Counted from the stretch's first letter, positions 18,094 to 27,194 are shown. The stretch is DNA of 64,000 nucleotides from Chryseobacterium sp. PMSZPI (GCF_002835665.1 NZ_PIZV01000074.1:85508-149507); one strand, 5' to 3'. Notes: generated from the sequence alone by a model not told the origin. Made by a program: numbers and translations.

Positions 18094-18597
18094 ATGAGGA
18101 ATATTGTTTTTGGAATATTGTGTATTGTTTTTGCAGTAATAAGCTGTAAAAGAGAGGATGACGATTCTTTACAGAGAATTGATCAGATACTCAATATTTA
18201 TATGAAAAGTAGTACCAATCCGGATTTGCTGAATAGTAAAAGAGCCGGCTCTTATACCGGATATTCCGTGAATGATCTTTTGGGGGATAAAGATATTTCC
18301 CCGGTGACTATTCCATTGAAAATGACCACCGATTCGATATTTTATATGGAATATATTTCAGGTGCTAAAAGAAGAAAATTTGATTCAGCTGGGACAACAT
18401 ATTATTCAAGAATGCAGCTTACCCTAAATAAAACAGTGAATAACGCTACTCAAAGCACACTTGATACCATCGAAATTCGCTATCGAAATACACCTTTAGC
18501 ATTCCAGGTTTCCCAGGTATTATATAATAGAAAACTCATGTTTTCCAAAGATGCCGGTGCTCCAAATTCAATAAATGTCGTAACTATCACAAAATAG
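18094..18597 (+). CDS. putative lipoprotein, unknown function
   Basis: 167-residue protein with a lipoprotein signal: MRNIVFGILCIVFAVISC, then KRED, giving cleavage before Cys18. The rest is a soluble beta-rich-looking domain with repeated Thr/Ser segments and no motif I recognise (NLLDKD-like loop, YYSRMQLTLNKTVNNA). It lies between the AsnB-like gene and serS. A -7 box directly before the ATG suggests its own transcription. Confidence 0.7.
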   Translation: MRNIVFGILCIVFAVISCKREDDDSLQRIDQILNIYMKSSTNPDLLNSKRAGSYTGYSVNDLLGDKDISPVTIPLKMTTDSIFYMEYISGAKRRKFDSAGTTYYSRMQLTLNKTVNNATQSTLDTIEIRYRNTPLAFQVSQVLYNRKLMFSKDAGAPNSINVVTITK

Positions 18598-18662
18598 TTT
18601 TAAATTTGTAAAATTGTTAGCTTATATTAAGTTTAACATCTAATATTTAACATCTAAATAAA

Positions 18663-19931
18663 ATGTTACAAGTCAATTTTTTACGCGACAATAAGGAACG
18701 CGTTTTAGAAGGTCTTAAGAAAAGACAATTCAAAAATCTTGAGTTGGTAGACGAAGCTATCGCTGCTGACGAAGAAAGAAAAAGAATCCAATTTGAATTA
18801 GATTCCCAACTTTCCGAGATCAACAAAATCTCCAAAGAAATTGGACTTTTGATGAAGGAAGGAAAAAAAGAAGAAGCGGAATCGGCAAAATCTAAAACAG
18901 CACAATACAAAGAGTCGAGTTCAGAATTGAAATCCCAATTAGAAGTAAAAGAGAATGCTTTACTGGATATCTTGTATCAGCTTCCGAATATTCCAAATGA
19001 ATTGGTGAAAAGCGGAGCTTCTGCAGATGACAATGAAATTATTTTCCAATCTCATACCGTAGAAGGGCTTGGTGAAGGAGCTATTCCTCACTGGGAACTG
19101 GCAAAAAAATATAACCTTATCGATTTTGAATTAGGAGTAAAAATTGCCGGGGCAGGGTTTCCTGTTTACTTAGGAAAAGGAGCAAGATTACAAAGAGCAT
19201 TAGTTCAATATTTCCTGGATAAGAATGTTGAAAAAGGATATACAGAAGTAAATCCTCCTCACGTTGTGAACGAAGCATCAGGTTTTGGAACAGGGCAACT
19301 GCCCGATAAAGAAGGACAAATGTACTATGTAAGCGAAGATAAGCTATATTTGATTCCTACTGCTGAAGTTCCTGTAACGAATCTTTATCGTGATGTTTTA
19401 TTGGATGAAAAAGATCTTCCTATCAAAAATACAGCTTTCTCTCAGTGTTATAGAAGAGAAGCAGGTAGTTATGGGGCTCACGTAAGAGGATTAAACCGCC
19501 TTCACCAGTTTGAAAAGGTAGAAATTGTAAGAATTGAAAAACCTGAAAATTCTTATGCTGTTTTGGAAGAAATGGTAGAACATATCAAAGAAATTCTTAC
19601 AGATCTTGAATTACCTTTCAGAGTACTAAGACTTTGTGGAGGAGATACTGGTTTTGCATCTGCCATGACGTATGATTTTGAGGTATGGAGTGCAGCTCAG
19701 GAAATGTGGTTGGAAGTAAGTTCTGTATCTAACTTTGAAACATTCCAGGCGAATAGATTGAAGTGCCGTTATAAGGCTGATGGTAAATCACAACTGGTTC
19801 ACACGCTAAACGGATCAGCAATGGCATTACCAAGAATTATGGCAGCTTTGCTTGAAAACAATCAAACTGCAGAAGGAATTAAGCTTCCTAAGAAAATTGC
19901 AGAGTATGCGAGATTCGATGTTATTAGCTAA
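18663..19931 (+). CDS. serS: serine--tRNA ligase
   Basis: Class-II aminoacyl-tRNA synthetase that charges tRNA-Ser. Its 422 residues match the usual size. The N-terminal coiled-coil arm (about 25-105, Glu/Lys-rich) binds the long variable arm of tRNA-Ser. Motif 2 appears as FSQCYRREAGSYG and motif 3 as NGSAMALPRIMAALLENNQ. Upstream (18640-18660) TTTAACATCT is repeated twice with unknown meaning. A strong bidirectional terminator follows. Confidence 0.98.
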   Translation: MLQVNFLRDNKERVLEGLKKRQFKNLELVDEAIAADEERKRIQFELDSQLSEINKISKEIGLLMKEGKKEEAESAKSKTAQYKESSSELKSQLEVKENALLDILYQLPNIPNELVKSGASADDNEIIFQSHTVEGLGEGAIPHWELAKKYNLIDFELGVKIAGAGFPVYLGKGARLQRALVQYFLDKNVEKGYTEVNPPHVVNEASGFGTGQLPDKEGQMYYVSEDKLYLIPTAEVPVTNLYRDVLLDEKDLPIKNTAFSQCYRREAGSYGAHVRGLNRLHQFEKVEIVRIEKPENSYAVLEEMVEHIKEILTDLELPFRVLRLCGGDTGFASAMTYDFEVWSAAQEMWLEVSSVSNFETFQANRLKCRYKADGKSQLVHTLNGSAMALPRIMAALLENNQTAEGIKLPKKIAEYARFDVIS

Positions 19932-19953
19932 TTCGTTTAGAAATCAATAAATA

Positions 19954-19983
19954 AAAACCCACCGAAATGTTTCGGTGGGTTTT
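19954..19983. terminator. bidirectional rho-independent terminator
   Basis: AAAACCCACCGAAA (19954-19967) pairs with TTTCGGTGGGTTTT (19970-19983); each strand ends in a T-run. It separates serS from the convergent lipoprotein gene at the end of the cbb3 cluster. Confidence 0.92.
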
Positions 19984-19989
19984 GTTATT

Positions 19990-20727
19990 TTATTCTGTTA
20001 CAATGATAATCTTTTTATCATCATTTTTAAACTTTGCTTCTTTATCATACATAGTTCTCAGATCATATCCTATTTTTACGGAATAGTTGTCTATCTGCTT
20101 TAGCCAGTCATGTTTACCTGTAATGGATTTTATCTTATTTTCAAACTTTAAGGTAGTTTCGATCTTTTTAAAGAACATGGTCATCATTCCTTCCATTTTC
20201 TCTGCTTCTTCTTTTGAACTTTTAGTACGAATAGCTTCCTCAAGGTTTTTAAGATTAAAATTTTCCGTACTGATCGTCAGGGTTTTCCCATCCCAATTAT
20301 TGAAAATATTTTGATCTAATGGTAGTTTTTCTTCTTTTGTGAAGTTTTTTAACGACTGATAATCATTGGAAGAAAAATGTTCCAGTTTAAAAGCAAAGCC
20401 TGCAGCTTCATTATTTTCTTTTTTAGATTTCATGAAAATCTTTTTCATGATTTTGATGGAGTCAGGGTTTTGAGTTTTTAATTTTCCTTCCTGTTTTTCA
20501 AGTTCATAGATGCTTGTCCAGGTCGTAGGAAGCTTATCCATTTCTCCAAATTCTCCTTGCTTTAATGAATCCGGAGTCATTGCTTTCATTTCTGCCATAA
20601 ATGCTCTGTTATCAATATCAGTAACAGTCGTTGTCGTGGCATCTTTATGATAGACAATTTCAGAATTGACAATGCATGATTGCAGTATGAAAAGACTTAT
20701 TAGAAATAAGACAATAGTTTTCTTCAT
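19990..20727 (-). CDS. putative lipoprotein at the end of the cbb3 cluster
   Basis: 245-residue lipoprotein. From ATG 20727 the signal reads MKKTIVLFLISLFILQSC, a clear lipobox LQSC. An upstream in-frame start at 20757 adds ten residues before this signal and is rejected. The mature part contains paired Lys/Glu helices and NWDGKTLTISTENFN, which hints at a beta-barrel or lipocalin-like fold, but I do not recognise a family. It starts 20 bases beyond the SafE-like gene and is probably co-transcribed, without any evident link to respiration. Confidence 0.7.
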   Translation of the reverse strand: MKKTIVLFLISLFILQSCIVNSEIVYHKDATTTTVTDIDNRAFMAEMKAMTPDSLKQGEFGEMDKLPTTWTSIYELEKQEGKLKTQNPDSIKIMKKIFMKSKKENNEAAGFAFKLEHFSSNDYQSLKNFTKEEKLPLDQNIFNNWDGKTLTISTENFNLKNLEEAIRTKSSKEEAEKMEGMMTMFFKKIETTLKFENKIKSITGKHDWLKQIDNYSVKIGYDLRTMYDKEAKFKNDDKKIIIVTE

Positions 20728-20747
20728 GGTAGTATTATAAGTTCTAA

Positions 20748-21473
20748 TTAATGGCAATTAACAGCTCCGTTGTGATCTTTGGAAATGGTCATAGCCTCTG
20801 CTTTTGGAGAAACATATGGAATTCCGAGCTCAAGACCTCTTAAAATGAATAACCCACCTAATATGATCATAATGATAGGAACAGCTTTTAATACTTTAAT
20901 TCTAAAAGCCTGATTCATGAGATTTCCGGCCAAAACTATGGCAAACATGAATGGAAGGGTTCCCAATCCGAATAAAGCCATATATAAAGCTCCCTGCCAT
21001 ATTCCCCCTCCTGCAAGGCTTGCTGTAAGTGCCATATAAACCATTCCACATGGAAGAAACCCATTAAGAACTCCTGTGGTGAATCTGGAACGATAATCTG
21101 CCTTTTGGAGCAGTCTTCCTAAATTTGATTTTACGGAATATAAAAATTTAGACAGAAAAGGGATTTTTGAAGCAAAATCTTTTCCTCCAAATGAAAATAC
21201 AGCCATAATAATAAGCAGAATACCGGCAGTGATTGTCAGATATTTCTGAAAACCTGCCATTTCAAACCCTTGTCCTATGATCCCCAGAAGCGCACCTAAT
21301 AAGGAATAGGTAAAAATTCTTCCAAATTGATAGGTAAGATTTTGAAGATAAAAATTGGCTGCTTGTTTTTTTGTTAATCCCATCGATAAAGCAATAGGTC
21401 CACACATTCCGATACAGTGAAAGCCGGAAGCGAAGCCTAAAGCAATAGCCGATACAACAAGTCCTATTTCCAT
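20748..21473 (-). CDS. sulfite exporter TauE/SafE family protein
   Basis: 241-residue polytopic protein with about six helices. Two half-repeats carry GCs: ALGFASGFHCIGMCGPIALSMG and VLNGFLPCGMVYMALTASLAGG. The paired C-x-G / PCG motifs in helices mark the UreH-like transmembrane (SafE) group regularly found in Bacteroidota and proteobacterial cbb3 clusters, where it is thought to help copper or cofactor delivery. It overlaps ccoH by 10 bases (21464-21473), so translation is probably coupled. Confidence 0.85.
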   Translation of the reverse strand: MEIGLVVSAIALGFASGFHCIGMCGPIALSMGLTKKQAANFYLQNLTYQFGRIFTYSLLGALLGIIGQGFEMAGFQKYLTITAGILLIIMAVFSFGGKDFASKIPFLSKFLYSVKSNLGRLLQKADYRSRFTTGVLNGFLPCGMVYMALTASLAGGGIWQGALYMALFGLGTLPFMFAIVLAGNLMNQAFRIKVLKAVPIIMIILGGLFILRGLELGIPYVSPKAEAMTISKDHNGAVNCH

Positions 21474-21916
21474 ATCACGTCATAATCCATTCTGTAGTCT
21501 GTTTTATCTTTCGTCCAACTCAATCTTAAAGTATAGTTACCCATTTTCAATACTTGTGATGGGATTACAAATGATTGATTAACATCAAGCTGTACAGATT
21601 TTTTTATATCTAAATTCTGGTCGTCGGTTCTGTTTAAAACAAATTTTACCGTAGTATTAGAGTTATTATATTCTTTTGGAAAAGTGATTTTAATTCCATT
21701 GGTATCCTGGCTGTATACAGGTTTTTCCTGTAGTTCATCAGCTCTTTTTTTAGAATCAATTACATCTTGATATTGTAGTTCTTCTTCATAATAATTATCT
21801 GTTACCATTTCAGAATTCTTCTGCCCGTTCGGGAAAAGAAACATCATCGATAATATAAAAACTATAAATGCAAATAATGCAAGTACAACACCGTGTCCCC
21901 AACTAAAGTTCTTCAT
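21464..21916 (-). CDS. ccoH: FixH/CcoH family protein
   Basis: 150-residue protein with one N-terminal helix (GVVLALFAFIVFILSMMFLF) and a periplasmic beta domain with NYYEEELQYQ, the typical FixH block after the helix. FixH/CcoH is needed for cbb3 oxidase assembly, probably with the copper-delivery ATPase. It follows ccoG by 9 bases in the same operon. Confidence 0.88.
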   Translation of the reverse strand: MKNFSWGHGVVLALFAFIVFILSMMFLFPNGQKNSEMVTDNYYEEELQYQDVIDSKKRADELQEKPVYSQDTNGIKITFPKEYNNSNTTVKFVLNRTDDQNLDIKKSVQLDVNQSFVIPSQVLKMGNYTLRLSWTKDKTDYRMDYDVIWK

Positions 21917-21925
21917 CTTTTTAAA

Positions 21926-23380
21926 TTAAAATTGTAGTTTGAATGGTCCTTCAAAATAAGTTTGATAAGAATCGATCAGTTTACCTTTCATATCGTAAAC
22001 CCCGATTGTAATATTCTGTTTAGAAAGCTTCATTTCATCTTCCGGGAAGCTGATATTAATTGTTCCTTTGGATATTTTATCTCTGTCTACAGGGATTTTA
22101 CTTGAAGCACTATAAGTAATTTCCCCATGAGCAGGAGCAATTACTTTTATGGTAACGATTTTTTTCTCGTTGGTTTTATTCAGGAAGGTATAATTATAAG
22201 TGTTGATAATTTTTCCCTCTTTTACAAAGAATGTACTTCCTGCCGGCTTAATGAATTTGGCTTCCATTTCACCCCTGCTATAAAGAAGGTATCCTAAGAA
22301 CCCTACTAAAAGAAGTAAAAATACTGCAAAACCTTTCATTCTTCCTGTAAACTTAAATTGAGTCTGTTTCTCAATTTCATTTTCAGAAGCATATCTGATC
22401 AATCCTTTCGGAAGTCCTACCTTATCCATAACTTCATCACAGGCATCGATACAAGCCGTACAATTAATACATTCCAGTTGTTGCCCGTCTCGGATATCAA
22501 TTCCTGTAGGACATACTACGACACATTGGTGGCAATCAATACAATCACCTTTACCTGCAGCTTTTCTGTCTTCACCTTTTCTCCATTTTGATCTGTTTTC
22601 TCCTCTTTTAAAATCATAAAAAACATTGATTGTATCTTTATCAATCAATACTCCCTGAAGTCTTCCGTAAGGACAAACCAAGGTACAAACCTGTTCTCTG
22701 AACCATGCAAATACGAAATAAAATGCAGCAGTAAGAAGAATCATCACAATAAAGTTGGTAGGGTGTGCAAACGGCCCCTCAGATACAATTTTAAAAACCT
22801 GCTCATATCCTACAATGTACATGAACATAAAGTGAGTAATGATCAATGAAATAACAATGTAAACAGACCATTTTAAACTTCTCTTCCAGATTTTCTCACT
22901 GTTCCACTCTTGTCTGTCCAGCTTCATCTGCTTATTTCTGTCACCTTCAATCAGATATTCGATTTTACGGAAAATGGATTCCATAAAAATTGTCTGAGGG
23001 CATATCCACCCGCAGAAAATTCTTCCGAATGCAATCGTAAAAACAATAATAAAGATTAAAGATGCAATAGCACCCAAAGTCAGGATAAAAAAGTCTTGTG
23101 GATAGAAAGGTTGTCCAAAAATGAAAAACTCCCTGTCTATTACATTGAACATCAGTAATGGGTTACCATTAATTTTGATGAACGGTAATGTAAAATAAAT
23201 AATTAGTAAAGTATAGCTTACAAGGTTTCTATAGTTGGTATATTTCCCTTTAGGCTTTCGGGGAAATACCCATCTTCTTTTACCGGATTGCTCCATTGTC
23301 CCGATAGAATCTCTGTAAGTTTCAGGGTCCAGAACCTGTCCCTGTCCGCCTCGTACTTCTATTTCTTCTATGTCTGACAT
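21926..23380 (-). CDS. ccoG: cytochrome c oxidase accessory protein CcoG
   Basis: 484-residue membrane ferredoxin (RdxA/FixG family) with about five helices. Cysteine motifs in order: CGWICPQTIFME, CTLVCPYGRLQG, then the two 4Fe-4S sites CIDCHQCVVVCPTGID and CINCTACIDACD. The C-terminal 120 residues are an Ig-like FixG_C domain. CcoG acts in copper reduction/delivery to the cbb3 oxidase. It lies between ccoP and ccoH. Confidence 0.95.
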   Translation of the reverse strand: MSDIEEIEVRGGQGQVLDPETYRDSIGTMEQSGKRRWVFPRKPKGKYTNYRNLVSYTLLIIYFTLPFIKINGNPLLMFNVIDREFFIFGQPFYPQDFFILTLGAIASLIFIIVFTIAFGRIFCGWICPQTIFMESIFRKIEYLIEGDRNKQMKLDRQEWNSEKIWKRSLKWSVYIVISLIITHFMFMYIVGYEQVFKIVSEGPFAHPTNFIVMILLTAAFYFVFAWFREQVCTLVCPYGRLQGVLIDKDTINVFYDFKRGENRSKWRKGEDRKAAGKGDCIDCHQCVVVCPTGIDIRDGQQLECINCTACIDACDEVMDKVGLPKGLIRYASENEIEKQTQFKFTGRMKGFAVFLLLLVGFLGYLLYSRGEMEAKFIKPAGSTFFVKEGKIINTYNYTFLNKTNEKKIVTIKVIAPAHGEITYSASSKIPVDRDKISKGTINISFPEDEMKLSKQNITIGVYDMKGKLIDSYQTYFEGPFKLQF

Positions 23381-23475
23381 GTTGTAATGTGTTTAAAAAA
23401 GAAAAAACATAATTCGTTACTATTTTTAATCTAATAACAAATTATGTTTTTTTCATATGTTTCTAATTTTCTAAA

Positions 23476-24357
23476 TTATTCTTTTTCCCAGTGCGCTTCA
23501 GTTCCTTGAGGAGCAGCTCCTCCCTGAGCCGGAGTTACTGGTGGAAGTTCTTGGTTGATGTGATATACATACGCTGCAATTTTTTCAATTTCAGCACCAG
23601 AAACTTCTCCGTTTTTACCGAAAGGTCTCATCGCAGGGTTAGTAGGAGAACCATTCCAGTCCATATGGAATACGTTTTTGAATAACGTCTTTTCTGGTTG
23701 GTTGATCCAGTAGTTATCAGTAAGGTTTGGTCCGATACCTCCACTACCGTCTTCCTTGTGGCAAGATGCACAGTTTGTTTTGAATAATTCTTTACCTTCT
23801 GCGATATTATCAGCTGAATATTTTGCTGTTTCAATCGTTACAGGAGGCTGAGATTTTTGATATTCTTCAATACTTGCCAATTGCTCTTTATATTCTTTCT
23901 CATACTCGCTTAACGGGTGAGCGAAATCTGTGAAAGTGTAAGCTGCAATATATACAATACAAAAAGCGGTCCCAAAGTAGAATAAACCTACCCACCATTT
24001 TGGTAATTGGTTATCCAATTCCATGATCCCATCAAAACCATGGTCGATAAGGATATCTTTTTCTTCAGTTTCAGATTGCTTTTTAAATGCTGCAGCATAC
24101 ATTCTTTTGAAGAAAGGAACTTTCTTTTCAGCTAAATAAGCAGCTTTTTCTTCCGGAGATAATTTTTTGAATTTGTTATTTTCAATCAAATCTCCAATGG
24201 CACTGTGGATATATGCCAGAATACCAGCAATCACAACAGTTCCCCAGAAGTAAGGCGAAGCTAGGAACGCGTAGCTCTGCACAAACAAATAATAAAAAAC
24301 TATTAAAAGTCCGATTATTATCAAGATGTTTACAACAACAGGTGTTCTTTGTTTCAT
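23476..24357 (-). CDS. ccoP: cbb3-type cytochrome c oxidase subunit III (CcoP)
   Basis: 293-residue membrane-anchored cytochrome c that passes electrons to the CcoNO core. Two N-terminal helices (about 8-45), then a cytosolic Lys/Glu loop, a further helix at about 115-140 (WVGLFYFGTAFCIVYIAA), and one haem-c domain with CASCH near residue 197 and the distal Met in PAMRPFGKNGE. Only one CxxCH is present, whereas the classic proteobacterial CcoP is dihaem. The C-terminus is Pro/Gly-rich. It follows ccoQ by 10 bases. Confidence 0.93.
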   Translation of the reverse strand: MKQRTPVVVNILIIIGLLIVFYYLFVQSYAFLASPYFWGTVVIAGILAYIHSAIGDLIENNKFKKLSPEEKAAYLAEKKVPFFKRMYAAAFKKQSETEEKDILIDHGFDGIMELDNQLPKWWVGLFYFGTAFCIVYIAAYTFTDFAHPLSEYEKEYKEQLASIEEYQKSQPPVTIETAKYSADNIAEGKELFKTNCASCHKEDGSGGIGPNLTDNYWINQPEKTLFKNVFHMDWNGSPTNPAMRPFGKNGEVSGAEIEKIAAYVYHINQELPPVTPAQGGAAPQGTEAHWEKE

Positions 24358-24367
24358 AAAAAATAGT

Positions 24368-24568
24368 TTAATTTTTTAAATTAAAATTATCATCTTCATC
24401 ATCCCCAAGAGGAGCCTCTTCTTCTTCTTTATAATATTTTTTAGGTTTGCTAAAAACATATATTATCAAAGCGACGAAGAACAGCATAAAGAAAATCAGA
24501 GCCAGCGTCTGGTAGAAACCAGCATTTTCTGTATTGGATAATATATCTTTAAAGTTCTGGGGAATCAT
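24368..24568 (-). CDS. ccoQ: cbb3-type oxidase small subunit (CcoQ-like)
   Basis: 66-residue protein with one membrane helix (FYQTLALIFFMLFFVALIIYVF) and an acidic C-terminal tail (EEEEAPLGDDEDD). Size, topology, position between ccoNO and ccoP and the helix-then-acidic-tail pattern match the CcoQ/FixQ subunit, which stabilises the complex. Confidence 0.85.
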   Translation of the reverse strand: MIPQNFKDILSNTENAGFYQTLALIFFMLFFVALIIYVFSKPKKYYKEEEEAPLGDDEDDNFNLKN

Positions 24569-24590
24569 ATGATGTGCCTTTTAATGTTTT

Positions 24591-26105
24591 TTAGTTATTA
24601 CTTGCTGTTTTGATTTCAGTTGTTTTGATATCTGTTCCTAATCTCTGTAGGTAAGAAATAAGAGCTACAATTTCTTTTTTCTCTAATTCTCCCTGAGGTT
24701 TTTTAGCATAAGCTTCTTTTAAGTCATTTGCTTCAGAGAAGATATCTTTTACAATTTTCTTAGCCTGGTTATCTGCCCATGCATTTGCAGAATCAATTTG
24801 AGGTTTTGTATAAGGTACATCAAATGTATTCTTCATCAACTTCATTTTGTCTACCATTTTAGATCTGTCTAAGTTAGTAGCAATTAACCAAGGGTAACGA
24901 GGCATGATAGAACCTGCAGAAGTAGATCTAGGGTTGTACATGTGCTTGTAGTGCCAAGAACTTGGGTTTTTACCTCCTTCTCTATGTAAATCCGGTCCGG
25001 TTCTCTTAGATCCCCAAAGGAATGGTCTGTCGTAAACAAATTCTCCAGCCTTAGAGTACTGTCCGTTTTTACCGTTGAATCTTGTAATCTCATCTCTAAA
25101 TGGTCTGATCATCTGAGAGTGACAAGCGTTACATCCTTCACGGATATAGATATCTCTACCTTCAAGTTCTAACGGTGAATAAGGTTTTACCGCAGAAATG
25201 GTAGGTACACTTTTCTTAAGAGTTAGGGTAGGGATAATTTCTACCATACTTCCTATTGAGATTGTACATAATGACAATACTGTTAAAAGTAATGGCATTC
25301 TTTCCAACCAAAGGTGGAACCCTTCTCCTTCTTTACGTTTGTTTCCGATATTTGCTAATGCAGGTGCTTCAGCAGGAACTTCTTTTTGGAATGATCCTTT
25401 TCTTACCGTAGCAATTACGTTAACAATCATAAGGATTGCTCCTGAGATGTAGAATAAACCTCCTACAAATCTCATTTTATAGTAAGGAATAATAGCCGTT
25501 ACAGTATCCAACCAGTTTTTCCATAATAATGTTCCGTCCGGGTTGAATTGTTTCCACATTAATCCTTGTGTGAATCCAGAAATATACATTGGTACTGCAT
25601 AGAAAATGATTCCTAATGTACCTAACCAGAAATGCCAGTTAGCTAATTTTACAGACCAAATTTTTGTTCTCCACATAATTGGTACCAAATAATAGATAAC
25701 CCCGAATGCCATGAAACCATTCCATCCTAGAGCTCCTAAGTGTACGTGACCGATTACCCAGTCCGTAAAGTGACCAATTTTGTTGATATTTTTAGTTGCC
25801 AAAAGTGGACCTTCAAACGTTGCCATACCATAACAAGTAACGGCTACTACGAAGAACTTAAGAATAGGATTTTCTCTTACTTTATCCCAAGCTCCTCTTA
25901 AGGTAAGAAGACCATTTAACATACCTCCCCAAGATGGTGCAATAAGCATAATAGAGAATCCTGTTCCTACTGCTTGTGCCCATGCGGGAAGTGCTGTATA
26001 CTGAAGGTGGTGAGGACCAGCCCAGATATATACGAAAATTAATGACCAGAAGTGAATAATAGACAGTTTATATGAGAATACCGGACGTTGCGCCGCTTTA
26101 GGCAT
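24591..26105 (-). CDS. CcoN C-terminal part fused to CcoO
   Basis: Genuine reading begins at MPKAAQ (26105); the open frame extends to 26174 but the 23 residues there are antisense to the correct frame. Helices include WSLIFVYIWAGPHHLQY, LIAPSWGGMLNGLLTL and GHVHLGALGWNGFMAFG of CcoN, then a linker (AEAPALANIGNKRKEGEG), a helix and a periplasmic mono-haem c domain with CNACH and RYPWL, which is CcoO. Confidence 0.85.
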   Translation of the reverse strand: MPKAAQRPVFSYKLSIIHFWSLIFVYIWAGPHHLQYTALPAWAQAVGTGFSIMLIAPSWGGMLNGLLTLRGAWDKVRENPILKFFVVAVTCYGMATFEGPLLATKNINKIGHFTDWVIGHVHLGALGWNGFMAFGVIYYLVPIMWRTKIWSVKLANWHFWLGTLGIIFYAVPMYISGFTQGLMWKQFNPDGTLLWKNWLDTVTAIIPYYKMRFVGGLFYISGAILMIVNVIATVRKGSFQKEVPAEAPALANIGNKRKEGEGFHLWLERMPLLLTVLSLCTISIGSMVEIIPTLTLKKSVPTISAVKPYSPLELEGRDIYIREGCNACHSQMIRPFRDEITRFNGKNGQYSKAGEFVYDRPFLWGSKRTGPDLHREGGKNPSSWHYKHMYNPRSTSAGSIMPRYPWLIATNLDRSKMVDKMKLMKNTFDVPYTKPQIDSANAWADNQAKKIVKDIFSEANDLKEAYAKKPQGELEKKEIVALISYLQRLGTDIKTTEIKTASNN

Positions 26106-26851
26106 AAATAATACATTAAACCTAAAACCGGAGTCGTCAATACGAATGCTACTGCATTGTGACCATACCACCATTGTACGATAGCGTCTTTTGCACCTGC
26201 ATACGCTGAATAAGACTTCCAGCCAGAGAATGATAATGGAACTTCAAGGTTGTTGAAGATGTGAAGCATTGCTACTGCAACCCAAGTACCTAAATAGAAC
26301 CAAATGGCTACATAAAGGTGTCTTACTCTTCTCTTCGAAATAGTTAGAATCATATTGGCACCAAAGATGATCCAAGAGAATGCAATTAAGATATCAATTG
26401 GCCATTCGTGCTCAGCATATTCTTTAGAAGTATTGATACCCATAAAGAAAGTAATGAACGTCGCAACGATCATAAACTGCCAAGTCCAGAAATGAATCCA
26501 GGATAGTGTATCACTATACATTCTTGTTTTTAATAATCTCTGCGTAGAGTAGTATACCCCAACGTAAACAATATTACATACGAACGCGAAGATTACAGTA
26601 TTGGTGTGCAACATCCTGATTCTACCAAAACCAAATGCACCATGAGTGTTTATTAAACCTTGAATATTACCGGATGCTAAACTTTTGATGGTTGTATCAT
26701 CTGTCCCGAAAAAGAACTCAGGTAATTCAGGGTAGAAAAGCATTAATGCCGCCGTAAGCCCAAACGTAAATCCTATGAAACCAAAGATAATGGTTGCATA
26801 GAGGAACGCACGGACAATACTATTGTCATAACTAAACTTTTGTGTTTCCAT
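26039..26851 (-). CDS. CcoN N-terminal fragment of the frameshifted ccoNO
   Basis: As written, 270 residues, of which about 247 are genuine CcoN (METQKFSYDNSIVRAFLYAT onward), covering the first six helices with conserved His ligands in the haem-b/CuB core such as INTHGAFGFGRIRMLH and WWYGHNAVAFVL. The last ~22 residues (CLKRRNVRYSHINCLL) are out of frame. Confidence 0.8.
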   Translation of the reverse strand: METQKFSYDNSIVRAFLYATIIFGFIGFTFGLTAALMLFYPELPEFFFGTDDTTIKSLASGNIQGLINTHGAFGFGRIRMLHTNTVIFAFVCNIVYVGVYYSTQRLLKTRMYSDTLSWIHFWTWQFMIVATFITFFMGINTSKEYAEHEWPIDILIAFSWIIFGANMILTISKRRVRHLYVAIWFYLGTWVAVAMLHIFNNLEVPLSFSGWKSYSAYAGAKDAIVQWWYGHNAVAFVLTTPVLGLMYYLCLKRRNVRYSHINCLLFTSGH

Positions 26852-26872
26852 ATCAACTATTCACTATTTTTC

Positions 26873-27085
26873 TCAATTTTTATTATTTTCTCCTATTTCT
26901 TTTTCGTCTTTATCCTTGTTGCCAGTTTTTTCCTCTTTTTCTTTGATTTCATCATCGAAAAGAATCCTGACAGCCGGAGATTCATCATCTTCAAACTGTC
27001 CTTTTTTGGCATACACTATAAATACGACCAGGAAGATCGCAGCTAAAGAAACACTGCAGACGATCATTAAATATAGAATATCCAT
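26873..27085 (-). CDS. ccoS: cbb3-type oxidase assembly protein CcoS
   Basis: 70-residue protein with one N-terminal helix (LYLMIVCSVSLAAIFLVVFIVY) followed by AKKGQFEDDESPAVRILFDDE, the hallmark GQFeD...p..RmLfDD block of CcoS. The tail is Lys/Glu/Asn-rich and variable. CcoS is needed to insert cofactors into the cbb3 oxidase. It lies 21 bases ahead of ccoNO. Confidence 0.92.
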   Translation of the reverse strand: MDILYLMIVCSVSLAAIFLVVFIVYAKKGQFEDDESPAVRILFDDEIKEKEEKTGNKDKDEKEIGENNKN

Positions 27086-27092
27086 TGGACAA

Positions 27093-27147
27093 CAAAATTA
27101 ACCTATTTTCGGGGTTCAAATTTAGTGAAAAATAATGACATTCATCA
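27093..27147 (-). promoter_or_regulatory. putative promoter and Fnr-like half-palindrome upstream of ccoS
   Basis: On the minus strand, TAAATTTG (27124-27117) and TAATTTTG (27100-27093) both match TAnnTTTG. TGAT-N4-GTCA at 27147-27136 matches the Fnr-type site of the ccoI/regulator region except for one base. Either box could start a ccoS-ccoNO-ccoQP transcript separate from ccoI. Spacing does not settle which. Confidence 0.35.
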
Positions 27148-27194
27148 CGAAATGCCGATTTCAGCTAATTTAAAATCAGTCTAAATAAGAGGGT

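Larger units (their letters stand above)
24591..26851 (-). pseudogene. ccoN: fused ccoNO gene, interrupted by a one-base frameshift
   Basis: Two overlapping frames together make the fused CcoN-CcoO catalytic subunit of cbb3 oxidase, normal in Bacteroidota. The first frame (26851 to 26039) ends in an out-of-frame tail after LTTPVLGLMYY; the second restarts with MPKAAQRPVFSYKLS at 26105. Adding one T to the TTT run at 26106-26108 (minus strand) restores PVLGLMYYFMPKAAQRP, the normal CcoN text, and gives 2262 bases, 753 residues. The CcoO part has its CNACH haem-c site. All other genes of the operon are intact, so a sequencing or homopolymer error is at least as likely as true loss. Confidence 0.85.

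Noticed and set aside
26100..26112. programmed -1 ribosomal frameshift in ccoNO
   Set aside because: The heptamer ending in TTA does not fit a slippery X-XXY-YYZ site and there is no evident downstream stimulator; a deleted base is simpler.
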